DNA of 54,532 bases, from NCBI GenBank assembly GCA_052390035.1, contig JBQTHI010000055.1, positions 1 through 54,532 on the forward strand, in the 5' to 3' direction. The position numbers and the translations under genes were made by a program. The DNA is from JBQTHI01 sp052390035. Its GTDB lineage: Bacteria > Actinomycetota > Acidimicrobiia > Spongiisociales > ZC4RG35. Of the stretch, positions 1-7,658 are shown piece after piece. How positions within the stretch are numbered: position 1 is the first letter of the stretch; each line of letters opens with the position of its first letter. Below the pieces are notes generated by a model. The model searched no databases and had not been told where the DNA came from. It saw nothing but the letters and a program-made list of their open reading frames with translations.

Positions 1-188
1 GTTCGATTGGCCATCAGCGGGCAGAACTGCTGGCCGCCTACGGGCAGAATCTGATGGCCCTTGACAACCTGGAACCGCTCCGCCGTCGCCTCGATCGTCC
101 AACCACGGTCAATGGCACACTCGACCATCCGCCGGCGCCTCTCCGGGGTCAGCGGCGCATTCGGATGCTGCCTTCTAGCCTGCGACAT
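1..188 (-). pseudogene. IS481-family transposase, N-terminal fragment (runs off window)
   Basis: The minus strand reads from ATG at 188 to the left edge, about 62 codons. The first 41 residues (MSQARRQHPNAPLTPERRRR and onward, to ERFQV) match what I know of the helix-turn-helix N-terminus of IS481-type DDE transposases. An AGGAGG ribosome site lies at 193-198. After ERFQV the sequence (VKGHQILPVGGQQ...) no longer looks like the expected HTH continuation, which suggests a frameshift or rearrangement. The DDE catalytic domain would lie outside the window, so I cannot say whether the element is active. Family call is from recognition only. Confidence 0.55.
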
Positions 189-242
189 GAGCCCTCCTTT
201 GAGTTGTGAGTCCCTAACCCACAGTCTCATTCGGAGGGCTCA
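188..242. repeat. Inverted repeat at IS481-like element end
   Basis: A perfect 10-bp inverted repeat, TGAGCCCTCC (188-197) and GGAGGGCTCA (233-242), brackets the region just upstream of the transposase start. It may be part of the insertion sequence's end or a hairpin over the ribosome site. The element's terminal inverted repeat probably lies around 215-230, but the other end is not in the window, so the exact boundary is not defined. Confidence 0.35.
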
Positions 243-321
243 TCCAATCACGCCATTACGCCAGGGACAACGTCCCCGGTTATCACAACTAGCGTTTGCA
301 CCTACCTTGCGAGGAGGCAAC

Positions 322-810
322 ATGAATGGGCGTCAACCGTTCTTACTGCGAGCCGGTGAGGGAGAGTCGGTGTGGTCTCTCGGCGGGCGTTTCACGATAA
401 AGTTGGCAGATGTTTCAGCGAACGGCCGCTTCTCCCTGATTGAGGCCGTTGCGTTTCAGTCGACCGAGCCACCGCTTCATGTGCACCACCGAGAGGATGA
501 GGCGTGGTACATCATCGACGGCGAAATGACGTTCCATGTCGGCGGCACCGTCCTCAACGCCACGGCTGGGTCATTCGTGTTTGCCCCGATGGGGATCGCC
601 CATAGCTTCACCGTTGATGTCGAGCCCACTCGGGTGCTGGTCCTTGTGGCGCCCAGCGGATTCGAGCGGTTCGCTCTCGAACTCGGCGTACCGGCGGATG
701 GCGACCGGCCGCCATCCGACCTCACCGTTCCCGGCCCCGAGACCCTGGGGCCCGTCGCGGAGCGATACGGGGTCGAGATCGTCGGGCCGCCGCTGCGTGC
801 ACCGCACTAG
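322..810 (+). CDS. Cupin-domain protein
   Basis: A 162-residue single-domain protein. The ATG at 322 is chosen because GAGGAGG (311-317) sits just upstream; the longer open frame from 61 runs through the insertion-sequence end and is not believable. The cupin motifs are clear: PPLHVHHREDEAWYIIDGE supplies two His and the Glu of the first motif, and GSFVFAPMGIAHSF supplies the third His of the second motif, so metal binding is likely. Such small cupins act as metal-dependent enzymes or as small-molecule sensors; the substrate cannot be read from sequence. It stands alone between the IS fragment and the exporter operon. Confidence 0.8.
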   Translation: MNGRQPFLLRAGEGESVWSLGGRFTIKLADVSANGRFSLIEAVAFQSTEPPLHVHHREDEAWYIIDGEMTFHVGGTVLNATAGSFVFAPMGIAHSFTVDVEPTRVLVLVAPSGFERFALELGVPADGDRPPSDLTVPGPETLGPVAERYGVEIVGPPLRAPH

Positions 811-1163
811 GAGGGATTCATCGGATCTTACGCCGGATGCGGGCTTGCACTTCGGAGCCAATAATTCAAAGGGTCCGCTGAAGACGGTCGCCGGCGACTA
901 AGCAGGTGATCAGCGGGCGAAGCGAGCCCACAATGGCCAGAACTCCTGTTGTGGGTCATAGGCCAGGAGTAAGGAGCTGTCAGCGTTCCGTGAGCATGTT
1001 CAAGCTCAGACCGGCTCAGGTACGCCGTGTATCCGGTGAGTCGGCGACGAGGACGAACCCTCGGCTCTCAATCAAGTTGAACCCTAGGCGCACCAATGCA
1101 TCCGCCGAGGCCGATCGGAATTAGGAAGCCGGGACCGAATGGGCACCGCCACAATCGGGAGGA
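811..1163. other. Intergenic stretch, no gene seen
   Basis: No convincing coding region. The only structure I see is a 7-bp inverted repeat, CCCACAA at 927-933 and TTGTGGG at 949-955, with a 15-base loop and no following T tract. The promoter for the ABC exporter operon probably lies at the right end of this stretch. Confidence 0.4.
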
Positions 1164-2165
1164 TTGCCGGCGAGGGACGCGGACGTAAGCTCGCCCATTG
1201 TGGAGGCGATCCGCACCGAGAAGGTTGGCCGGCTGTTCAAAGCTCGGCGAGGGAGCAAGGAAGTACATGCCCTGGTCGACATCGATCTGGTAGTGCCCAT
1301 GGGCGAGTTCTTCGGCCTGCTCGGACCGAACGGCGCCGGCAAGACCACCCTGATCAAGATACTTTCCACGTTGCTGCTTCCGACCGAGGGCAAGGCCTAC
1401 GTGCTCGGCTACGACGTCGACACCCAACACCGCGAGTTGCGGTGGCACATCTCGATGGTGTCGGGAGGGGAAACCTCTGGTTATGGCCTGCTAACCGTGC
1501 GGGAGCAGCTGTGGATGTTCAGCCAGTTCTACGGCATCTCCAGCAGAATCGCCCGCTGGCGGATCGACGAGTTGCTGGAGGTGGTTGGTCTGACCGAGTG
1601 GGCCGACACCCGCATCTACAACCTCTCCACCGGCATGCGCCAGAAGATGAACCTCGTCCGCAGCCTCCTCTCCGACCCGGAGGTCCTTTTCCTCGACGAG
1701 CCAACCCTCGGGCTCGACGTCGAGGTGGCGAGGGATGTGCGGGGATATCTGGTCGATTGGATGAAGGAAGGAGGGCGGACCATCCTCCTCACCACCCACT
1801 ACATGGCCGAGGCCGACCAGCTCTGCGATCGAATCGCCGTCATCCACCTCGGCCGCATTCTCACGGTGGGCAGTCCCGAAGAGTTGAAACGGCAAGCCGG
1901 GTTCCGGGAGCGTTATCGGATCGACGTCGACGGCGGGGCCGATCCCCGGCCGTGGCGATCGTTCGGACCGGTGGAGACAGCGGACCTCAACGGGGGAACC
2001 CGACTGACCGTCACCCTCGACCGCGACCAAGGCTCGGGTGAGCTGATCCGGGCGGTGGGCAACTTGGCCGGGGTACGGTCCTTTACCCGGGAAGAACCCA
2101 CCCTGGAGGACGCCTTCATCGCCCTCACCGGCCGAGGACTCGAGGATCGCCCCACCGAAGGATGA
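1164..2165 (+). CDS. ABC-2 type exporter, ATP-binding protein (DrrA-like)
   Basis: A cytoplasmic ATPase that would power the two membrane proteins encoded next. It has a Walker A (GPNGAGKT), the signature region LSTGMRQKMNL, and a Walker B followed by the D-loop (LFLDEPTLGLD). The H-loop His is in LLTTHYMAEADQ. The C-terminal extension is typical of DrrA/CcmA-type antibiotic or polymer exporters. The start is uncertain: TTG at 1164 has a GGGAGG touching it, and in-frame GTG at 1200 is an alternative that still precedes the ABC domain. The stop overlaps the next ATG by four bases. Substrate unknown. Confidence 0.88.
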   Translation: MPARDADVSSPIVEAIRTEKVGRLFKARRGSKEVHALVDIDLVVPMGEFFGLLGPNGAGKTTLIKILSTLLLPTEGKAYVLGYDVDTQHRELRWHISMVSGGETSGYGLLTVREQLWMFSQFYGISSRIARWRIDELLEVVGLTEWADTRIYNLSTGMRQKMNLVRSLLSDPEVLFLDEPTLGLDVEVARDVRGYLVDWMKEGGRTILLTTHYMAEADQLCDRIAVIHLGRILTVGSPEELKRQAGFRERYRIDVDGGADPRPWRSFGPVETADLNGGTRLTVTLDRDQGSGELIRAVGNLAGVRSFTREEPTLEDAFIALTGRGLEDRPTEG

Positions 2166-2991
2166 CCACTTCCAGCCGGCCCGGCCCCCTCCGCCATGGA
2201 CTCCAGACCGTGATGGCCCGCGCCTATCCCCGGGTGGTGGGAGCTAACCGCGAACCGTCTTGGGTCTTCTTCGAAGTCGCGCTCCCGCTCCTGGCGACGG
2301 TGGCGCTGGTGATGGTGTATCGCGCCCTCGATGCTCCTCCTCGCTTCGAGGGCTATGTCATCTTGGGTGGGGCGATGACCGCCTTCTGGCTCAACACCAT
2401 CTGGAACATGGCGGCCCAATTCCGCTGGGAGAAAGAAAACGGCAACCTCGAGCTCTATCTGGCGTCGCCCGCCCATCTCATGTGGATCCTGACCGGGATG
2501 GCCCTCGGGGGCAGTTTCTCGACCTCGTTGAAGGCGGCGGCAGTGATCACCGTGGGGGCGGAGGTCTTCGATGTGCCTTTTATCTGGTCGGCCTGGCCGG
2601 TAGCGCTGCTGATCCTCCTCGTTACCCTTTCGGCCCTCTACGGCGTGGGGATGGCCCTCTCGTCGCTCTTCCTCAAGTTCGGTCGCAACGCCGAGCAGGG
2701 GATTTCGTCGCTGATGGAGCCGGTGTTCTTGGTGAGCGGCGCCTACTTCCCGGTCAGTGCTCTCGGAGTGGGGGCAGCCGTGGCCGGCAGCCTCGTCCCG
2801 ATGACGTTGGGGATGGATGCCCTGCGTCAGGTGCTGCTCGCAGAGACGCCTTCGAGTTGTTGGCTTGGCCGATCGAGGCAGGTCTGTTGGCGGTCTACGC
2901 GGTCGTGGTGATGATGATCGCCCGTTGGGCACTGAGACGGATGGAGTACGCCGCCAAGGTGGCAGGAAGGTTGACCCTGCGATGGCAGTGA
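2162..2991 (+). pseudogene. ABC-2 type permease, frameshifted near its C-terminus
   Basis: The first permease of the exporter. From ATG 2162 it encodes hydrophobic segments typical of ABC-2 membrane proteins, up to GMDALRQVLLAE at about 2850. The frame then runs into unrelated residues and stops at 2911. A -1 shift at about 2850-2855 restores a good C-terminal membrane helix (AGLLAVYAVVVMMIARWALR) and a stop at 2989-2991. That stop overlaps the ATG of the next gene (2982), as expected in a coupled operon. The simplest reading is one missing base, either a sequencing error or a recent mutation. If real, the truncated protein lacks the last helix. Confidence 0.8.
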
Positions 2992-3845
2992 GCGCGACGG
3001 CCGAGAGTCGAATCCGGGCGACGCTGCGGGGGATGGGCGGGGCGTTCCGAGCCGGATGGGCCATCGAGACCAACTGGGCCCATCCCCTCGTCAACGCCTT
3101 CTTCACCCTGCTACGGCCGGTGGGGGCGAGCCTGATCCTCGTTTTTATCTACCGGGTGGCGGCGGGCGAGACGTCGGACCCGAGAGTGCTCGCATGGCTG
3201 ATCGTGGGAGCCGCCCTGTGGTCCTACGTCATGTCGGCCTTGCAGGGGATCTCGTTCGCCGTACAGCAAGAGCGGGAGTGGCTCAAGGTGCTCAAATACG
3301 TGGTGGTCACGCCGCTCCCCTTCTCGGCTTATCTCCTCTCCAGGTCGGGGACCTGGATGGTGTGGGGCACGATCAGAGCCGCCTTTGTCATCGTTGTCAC
3401 TGTCCCGGTGCTGGGGCTACCCATCTCCCTCGGCGCCATCCAGTGGGGCGAGCTGGCGGTCGCAATGGGATTGGGGCTGCTGGCGTTGGCGGGGATGGGC
3501 ATGGGTCTTGCCGGCGTGGCCCTTGGGGTGGCTCGTCACCCGATGGGAGTGGGGGAGGGTGTCATCGGCGTGCTCTATCTGATATCGGGCGCGATATTTC
3601 CGATTGGGCAACTGCCGGGCTGGTTGGAGTCGATGGCCCGGGTCGTCCCGCTGACCTACTGGCTGGAAGCATGCCGGCAGACACTGATCACCGGATACGA
3701 CCCGACCCGCTCCGGCATCGCCGATCCGTGGGGTCCGCTGGCCCTCACCGGTATGATCTGGCTCGGGGTAGGGATCCTGTTCTTCCGCTCGTTCAACCAT
3801 CGGGCTCGGGCCGATGGCCTCTACGACCGCACGACCGACTACTGA
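2982..3845 (+). CDS. ABC-2 type permease (second subunit)
   Basis: A 287-residue membrane protein of the ABC-2 type. It begins MAVSATAESRIRATLRGMGG and has about six hydrophobic helices, including VGASLILVFIYRV, FVIVVTVPVLGLPI and LALAGMGMGLAGVAL. The conserved C-terminal block (ISGAIFPIGQLPGWLESMAR, then VVPLTYWLEACRQ) is characteristic of DrrB-like permeases. The start overlaps the corrected stop of the preceding permease by 10 bases. With the ATPase and first permease it would make an exporter with two different membrane subunits. Substrate cannot be inferred. Confidence 0.85.
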   Translation: MAVSATAESRIRATLRGMGGAFRAGWAIETNWAHPLVNAFFTLLRPVGASLILVFIYRVAAGETSDPRVLAWLIVGAALWSYVMSALQGISFAVQQEREWLKVLKYVVVTPLPFSAYLLSRSGTWMVWGTIRAAFVIVVTVPVLGLPISLGAIQWGELAVAMGLGLLALAGMGMGLAGVALGVARHPMGVGEGVIGVLYLISGAIFPIGQLPGWLESMARVVPLTYWLEACRQTLITGYDPTRSGIADPWGPLALTGMIWLGVGILFFRSFNHRARADGLYDRTTDY

Positions 3846-3896
3846 CAAAAGGGTGGACCACCGTCCCACCGTGACCCTTGTTCATTCAAGGGGTAG

Positions 3897-3932
3897 GGAT
3901 CGTGGCAACCCCATTATGAACTCCCGCGATCC
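3897..3932 (+). terminator. Possible terminator of the ABC exporter operon
   Basis: GGATCGTGG (3897-3905) can pair with CCGCGATCC (3924-3932) with one G-T wobble and an 18-base loop, followed by TTTCTT. It lies 52 bases after the last exporter gene. The long loop and short T tract make this a weak call. Confidence 0.35.
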
Positions 3933-4366
3933 TTTCTTCGCCTCACTGGTCGAGGGCTTCACGCGACCAGTCGCGTGATGAAGCTGAATACGCTTAGGGC
4001 CACCACCATGAACCAGTAAGTGGAGCTCATTCTTGGTGAGCGTCGCCATCTCTTCTTGATCGAAAAGCCTCGGATGGCGACAACCACCAGATCGCCTGGG
4101 CCGCATTTTTCGCCCGCTGCCGGGCCTCGGATCGGGGCGATCCGGCGGGAGGAGGCTCATGTCCACCGGAGTTATGACCCGTCTCCAAGTTCAGGTTCGC
4201 GCTTCAGCGCAAAGGGAAGCAATACCCGCAGCTCCAGGTACACTGCAGAAACCTGCTTCGGCGGTGGCTCACGTCTCTCCTTCTTCGGACTGGACTGCGG
4301 CAGAGTCGGTCCCCGAACAACCGCACCAGGAAAACACAGAGTCTTTCGACCAGGAGAGGAATCGAT
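3933..4366. other. Intergenic region or long leader upstream of the RRM gene
   Basis: About 430 bases with no convincing gene; short open frames on either strand lack recognisable domains and good ribosome sites. Bacterial RRM genes that respond to cold often have long 5' leaders, so part of this may be transcribed leader. The sequence alone does not show a conserved structure. Confidence 0.35.
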
Positions 4367-4621
4367 ATGAACATCTACGTAGGAAATCTCCCATTCGACG
4401 CCCAGGAGAATGATCTCCGGGCGCTCTTCGCCGAATACGGCACGATTGTTTCGGCGTCGGTCATCACCGATCGCGATACCGGCCGCGCCCGCGGGTTCGG
4501 ATTCGTCGAGCTCGGCGACGACGCCCAGGCGGCTCGAGCCATCGAGAACCTCGACGGCCACGAGTGGAACGGGCGGCGGCTCACCGTCAACGAGGCGAAG
4601 CCGCGTTCGGCCCGGCGCTGA
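4367..4621 (+). CDS. Single-RRM RNA-binding protein
   Basis: An 84-residue protein that is one RNA recognition motif. RNP2 is IYVGNL (residues 3-8). RNP1 is RGFGFVEL, with the aromatic residues that stack on RNA. The order beta-alpha-beta-beta-alpha-beta is complete, and a short basic tail (KPRSARR) follows. An AGGAGAGGAA ribosome site lies immediately upstream. Such proteins in cyanobacteria and some other bacteria bind single-stranded RNA and are often cold-induced; here the targets are unknown. It is followed, 66 bases on, by a small charged protein. Confidence 0.92.
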   Translation: MNIYVGNLPFDAQENDLRALFAEYGTIVSASVITDRDTGRARGFGFVELGDDAQAARAIENLDGHEWNGRRLTVNEAKPRSARR

Positions 4622-4687
4622 TGCCCTCCGTCGGGGGGTTAATGGTCGGACTGGCGGTCCGGTCTCATCGGTACGGGTGCGGCTGAG

Positions 4688-4936
4688 ATGGCCCGCGGAC
4701 GCGAAGGCATGGCCAAACAGACCCGGGAACGGGTCCGTCAGGAGCGCCAGGAAGCGAAGCGTATAAGACGAGAGACCCTGGCCGCCGCCGAAAGCCTCGA
4801 CACGGCAGCTGAAGCGCGACTCTTGAACGAATTCCGACTGCTGAGCGAAAGGCACACCGCCGGCGAAATCTCGGAAGCGACTTACACGACCGAACGCAAC
4901 CGCATCTTCGCCGAGCTCGGCATCGAACAGGACTGA
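4688..4936 (+). CDS. Small charged protein, SHOCT-like C-terminus
   Basis: An 82-residue protein. The first half is a highly basic and acidic helix (RVRQERQEAKRIRRETLAAA). The second half (LNEFRLLSERHTAGEISEAT, then ERNRIFAELG) resembles the short SHOCT-type helical hairpin found at the ends of many bacterial proteins. The start may be the in-frame ATG at 4709 (MAKQTRERV), which looks more natural. It lies just downstream of the RRM gene on the same strand and could share its transcript. Function unknown. Confidence 0.6.
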   Translation: MARGREGMAKQTRERVRQERQEAKRIRRETLAAAESLDTAAEARLLNEFRLLSERHTAGEISEATYTTERNRIFAELGIEQD

Positions 4937-5105
4937 TCGTCAACCACCTTCGGTGGCCGTTGTCCGGGCGACGTTGGCGAGGGTGACATCCTCCCCGTCG
5001 ATCCACTCGTCCAGGGTGCGCGCCACAGCTCCTCTCGCCATCCGGAAGGTCATTCAGCCACGTCGAATCGGGTCCCTGCCGCAAGGGATATCGTCCCGAG
5101 AGCGG

Positions 5106-5443
5106 ATGCGATCGACCCTGTTTTCCAGACCTTTCGATCGTCTTCTTGCCGCAGTGGTTGGGGGCGGCGTTTTCCTCCTGGGTGTCGGCGAGTTGCTGAC
5201 TCGTCTCGACGGGCCATCCCCCCTCTTCTTTGGTTGCCGACGCTTTGGGGCGGAGCGGCGTTGGTCCTCGGCGGTTCGTTCCTTAATCGCAGGGAGCGGC
5301 AGGCGAAGGTGATGGTCGTCGTAGGCGCGTTCTTGGGATTTCTTCCGAGCACCTGGACCATTCTCATGCCCGTGCTGATCATCACACTCGTGGCCCGGAC
5401 CATCATGAGCTCGACGAGCTCAGCCCCGCAGCCTGATCTTTAG
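5106..5443 (+). pseudogene. Small membrane protein with a frameshift at a C run
   Basis: From ATG 5106 the frame encodes one hydrophobic helix (LLAAVVGGGVFLLGVGELL) and then loses sense after GPSPL. A -1 shift at the six-C run around 5218-5223 joins it to a second frame ending at 5443. That frame reads WLPTLWGGAALVLGGSFLN, then VMVVVGAFLGFLPS and ILMPVLIITLVARTIM. The joined product would be about 112 residues with three or four membrane helices. Neither half looks complete alone. A homopolymer error in the assembly is as likely as a true mutation. No family recognised. Confidence 0.5.
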
Positions 5444-5916
5444 AAGAGCGACCATTCAACGAAAAGGGCACAAGGTGCGGCGACCATCCCTATCCACGTC
5501 CTTGAGTCCCGAACCCACCAGGAGTTCGTCATGTTCAGTCCATGAGGTCCGACCGTCTCCTTCGTCGGATCCAAGGAGGCGAGTACCAGAACATCCGAGC
5601 ACCGATCTACGAGCGATCGAACGAGACCTTCAGCAGGCGAGCAGCACCTGACGCAGAGCGTCCATCCCTGTCATCGAAGCGAGTTCAGCAGCTGCTAGCA
5701 GGAACTGCCCGCCCTGCCTAAAGCTTGTTGGTTCGCCGCCAAGATTGACCACCGCCTAATGAGCACCCGGTCGAGCCAGCTCTCTGATTCTGTTGAAGAG
5801 CATGTGAGCCATGTTCGCCTTTCGTTCGGCCCAAAGGCCGCCCGGTCCCGGCGGGACCTGTGTCACACCCATCCCGTACCATCACCGGCCTCGATAACAG
5901 ATGAGGGACCGGAGAG
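5444..5916. other. Intergenic region upstream of the three-gene ATPase operon
   Basis: About 470 bases without a supportable gene on either strand. It should contain the promoter of the operon beginning at 5917, but I see no clear -35/-10 pair or palindrome. The low coding content on both sides fits a recombined accessory region. Confidence 0.35.
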
Positions 5917-6705
5917 ATGGTGCAACGAAAGACAATGGAGTCGGCCTTGGCGGAGGCGGGGCGGGCTTCCGCCGAGGTGGTCGCTCAGGCCGGGAAACTG
6001 ACGGCGGCTGGCAAAAGAGCGGTAAAGGCTGCACAGGGAGGTGACCTCAAAGCCCTCCGTCTGGCCCTGGCGACCCTGGTTGAGGTGGCCGACCGGGCTG
6101 GGCAGGCGGCCATCGACGCCGCGGCGGGCTGGGCGTTCCCCACCGAAGAGACCGAGGAGTCCTATCTGAGCAACGGATACGAGGAGGAGTTATTGGATGC
6201 GGCCGGCGACGCCAAGCTAGGCCTCTACCGGCTGGAAGGAGTGTTGGCCTGCTTTCCGTCGCTGGTGCGGATCATGCCGAAGGAGCGGGTAGTGGCGATC
6301 GATCGCAAGCCCTACCGGTACATCCGGCCGAGCCATCTGGTCAGCCGTCTGAAAGAGATTCAGACCCGGCCCGCTAAAAACAACCCGACCCCGCTTCTGG
6401 CGTCTCTATACCGTGCCTACCAGCTCACCCTCGCCACCAAGAAGGGGAAAGGCTCGGTGGCTTCGGTCAACGACATCTACCGCATCCTCACCCTGCTTCC
6501 GATCGCTAAGAAGGACTACACGTCACAAGAGTTCGCCCGTGACCTCTTCCTGTTGGAGGAGGGCGGGGTTATGAAGACCAACAGCGGTGCCACCCTGCGC
6601 TTCCACGCCGCTACCGGCACCAAGACCGGCAACGTGCTGCGGGTGGTCGATCGCCGAGGCCGGGAGAAGCTCTACTACGCCCTCGAGTTCGTGGAGCCGG
6701 CATGA
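5917..6705 (+). CDS. Uncharacterised helical protein with C-terminal winged-helix-like part (operon gene A)
   Basis: 262 residues, no family recognised. Residues 1 to about 75 are Ala-rich and helical. The middle has SNGYEEELLDAAGDAKLGLY and a basic patch (IDRKPYRYIRPSHLVSRLKE). The C-terminal part (DYTSQEFARDLFLLEEGG, followed by beta-like segments) could be a winged helix, so nucleic-acid or partner binding is possible but is inference. ATG 5917 has a purine-rich GGAGAG upstream; ATG 5935 is an alternative. Its stop overlaps the next start as ATGA. Linkage to a BrxD-like ATPase suggests it is the adaptor or effector of a defence-type complex. Confidence 0.75.
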   Translation: MVQRKTMESALAEAGRASAEVVAQAGKLTAAGKRAVKAAQGGDLKALRLALATLVEVADRAGQAAIDAAAGWAFPTEETEESYLSNGYEEELLDAAGDAKLGLYRLEGVLACFPSLVRIMPKERVVAIDRKPYRYIRPSHLVSRLKEIQTRPAKNNPTPLLASLYRAYQLTLATKKGKGSVASVNDIYRILTLLPIAKKDYTSQEFARDLFLLEEGGVMKTNSGATLRFHAATGTKTGNVLRVVDRRGREKLYYALEFVEPA

Positions 6706-7658
6706 GCGGGGTGCGGCTTTCGGAGTGGCTCGACCTTGTATCCGCGGAATATCTCGACACCTTCGTCAGAGAGGGAGGGGCAGCGGTCAAGTTTGCGTTA
6801 GCCGCGGGCGAGGAGACTTCCCGCCGGCTGGCCGACGAACTGGTGTCACGAGCGAAGACCCGTGGCTACGTTACCGCCGAGGTCGACGCCGCCACCACCC
6901 GTCTCCACATGATCCAAGACGTCTTCTTTGCGGTGTCCCAAGAAATCCCTTGGCTCGACTTGGTCGAAGGATTCCTCGCCCGGGCCTACGAAGAGCGTGG
7001 CTTCCAGGCCGCGGGTGGCGATCTCCGGATCGGGGCGGTGGCGGCGGCCAACGGCACGGAAACCAACATGCTGCGCCAGGAGCTGCGAGCCGCCCTCCAT
7101 GAGAAGCTAATCAAGCGGGGCGACGTGTTCGCCAAGGACTTTCGGTGGGCGATGTTCGGGTTGGCGGCCACCCAGGCCGGCCTCGTACCCGATCGCGACC
7201 TCGCCTCGTTGATCGAGTGGCTGCGAGGTGAGCTTCGCCTGGTGTCCGCGGTCAAGGATTTTGACATCTTCCGCAAGATCGCTCGCCACAACGCCCGGGA
7301 GATGCTGGCCTCGCTGGGAGGGTGGTGCCGAATGGCGGGGCTACCCGGGTTAGTCGTCATCCTCGATCTCCGCCAGCTTGCCATCGCTAAAAGGACCGAG
7401 GTGCCGCCCGACACTCTGTTCTACACCCGGCTGGCCATGATGGACTGCTACGAGGTCCTCCGCCAGCTGATCGACGACACCGACGATTTCACCGGAACCC
7501 TCATCGTCGCCATCGCCGACCCGGGCCTCCTCGACCCCGACGCCCGGCGAGGGGTGAGGATCTACCGGGCCCTCGAACAGCGGATCTGGCCGGACGTGGT
7601 CATCCGGGAGCATCCCAACCCGCTCTCCTCGCTGGTCTCAATCGAGGACGGCAGGTGA
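6702..7658 (+). CDS. Degenerate BREX-type P-loop ATPase-like protein (operon gene B)
   Basis: 318 residues. The layout follows the BrxC/BrxD-type P-loop family (PF10923-like, from memory). An N-terminal segment (YLDTFVREGGAAVKFALAAG) sits where the nucleotide loop should be. Then come ATTRLHMIQDVFFAVSQEIPW, a helical middle, and LVVILDLRQL at about 217-226 where Walker B belongs. It ends with a conserved-looking block, RRGVRIYRALEQRIW. The loop at 32-43 reads ALAAGEETSRRL and has no GK[ST], and the Walker B lacks the Glu after Asp, so ATP hydrolysis is unlikely. It is coupled by four-base overlaps to both neighbours and probably forms a complex with the active ATPase of gene C. Confidence 0.7.
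   Translation: MSGVRLSEWLDLVSAEYLDTFVREGGAAVKFALAAGEETSRRLADELVSRAKTRGYVTAEVDAATTRLHMIQDVFFAVSQEIPWLDLVEGFLARAYEERGFQAAGGDLRIGAVAAANGTETNMLRQELRAALHEKLIKRGDVFAKDFRWAMFGLAATQAGLVPDRDLASLIEWLRGELRLVSAVKDFDIFRKIARHNAREMLASLGGWCRMAGLPGLVVILDLRQLAIAKRTEVPPDTLFYTRLAMMDCYEVLRQLIDDTDDFTGTLIVAIADPGLLDPDARRGVRIYRALEQRIWPDVVIREHPNPLSSLVSIEDGR

Noticed and set aside
261..278. GGGAC-AAC-GTCCC hairpin downstream of the IS end
   Set aside because: A five-base stem only, no T tract and no clear relation to a gene. Too weak to call.
61..321. The open frame upstream of the cupin ATG (from 61)
   Set aside because: It runs through the transposase start and its promoter. GAGGAGG before 322 defines a normal start.
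906..1124. Open frame of 72 codons between cupin and ABC ATPase
   Set aside because: No domain, no ribosome site, composition like non-coding high-GC DNA.
1913..3106. 397-codon minus-strand frame across the ABC operon
   Set aside because: Shadow frame rich in Arg, Pro and His. The plus strand has clear ABC motifs.
3882..4166. Minus-strand open frame of 94 codons
   Set aside because: Arg/Pro-rich composition and no ribosome site. Looks like non-coding sequence.
4159..4413. Open frame overlapping the RRM start
   Set aside because: Out of frame with the RRM gene and with no recognisable residues. More likely leader.
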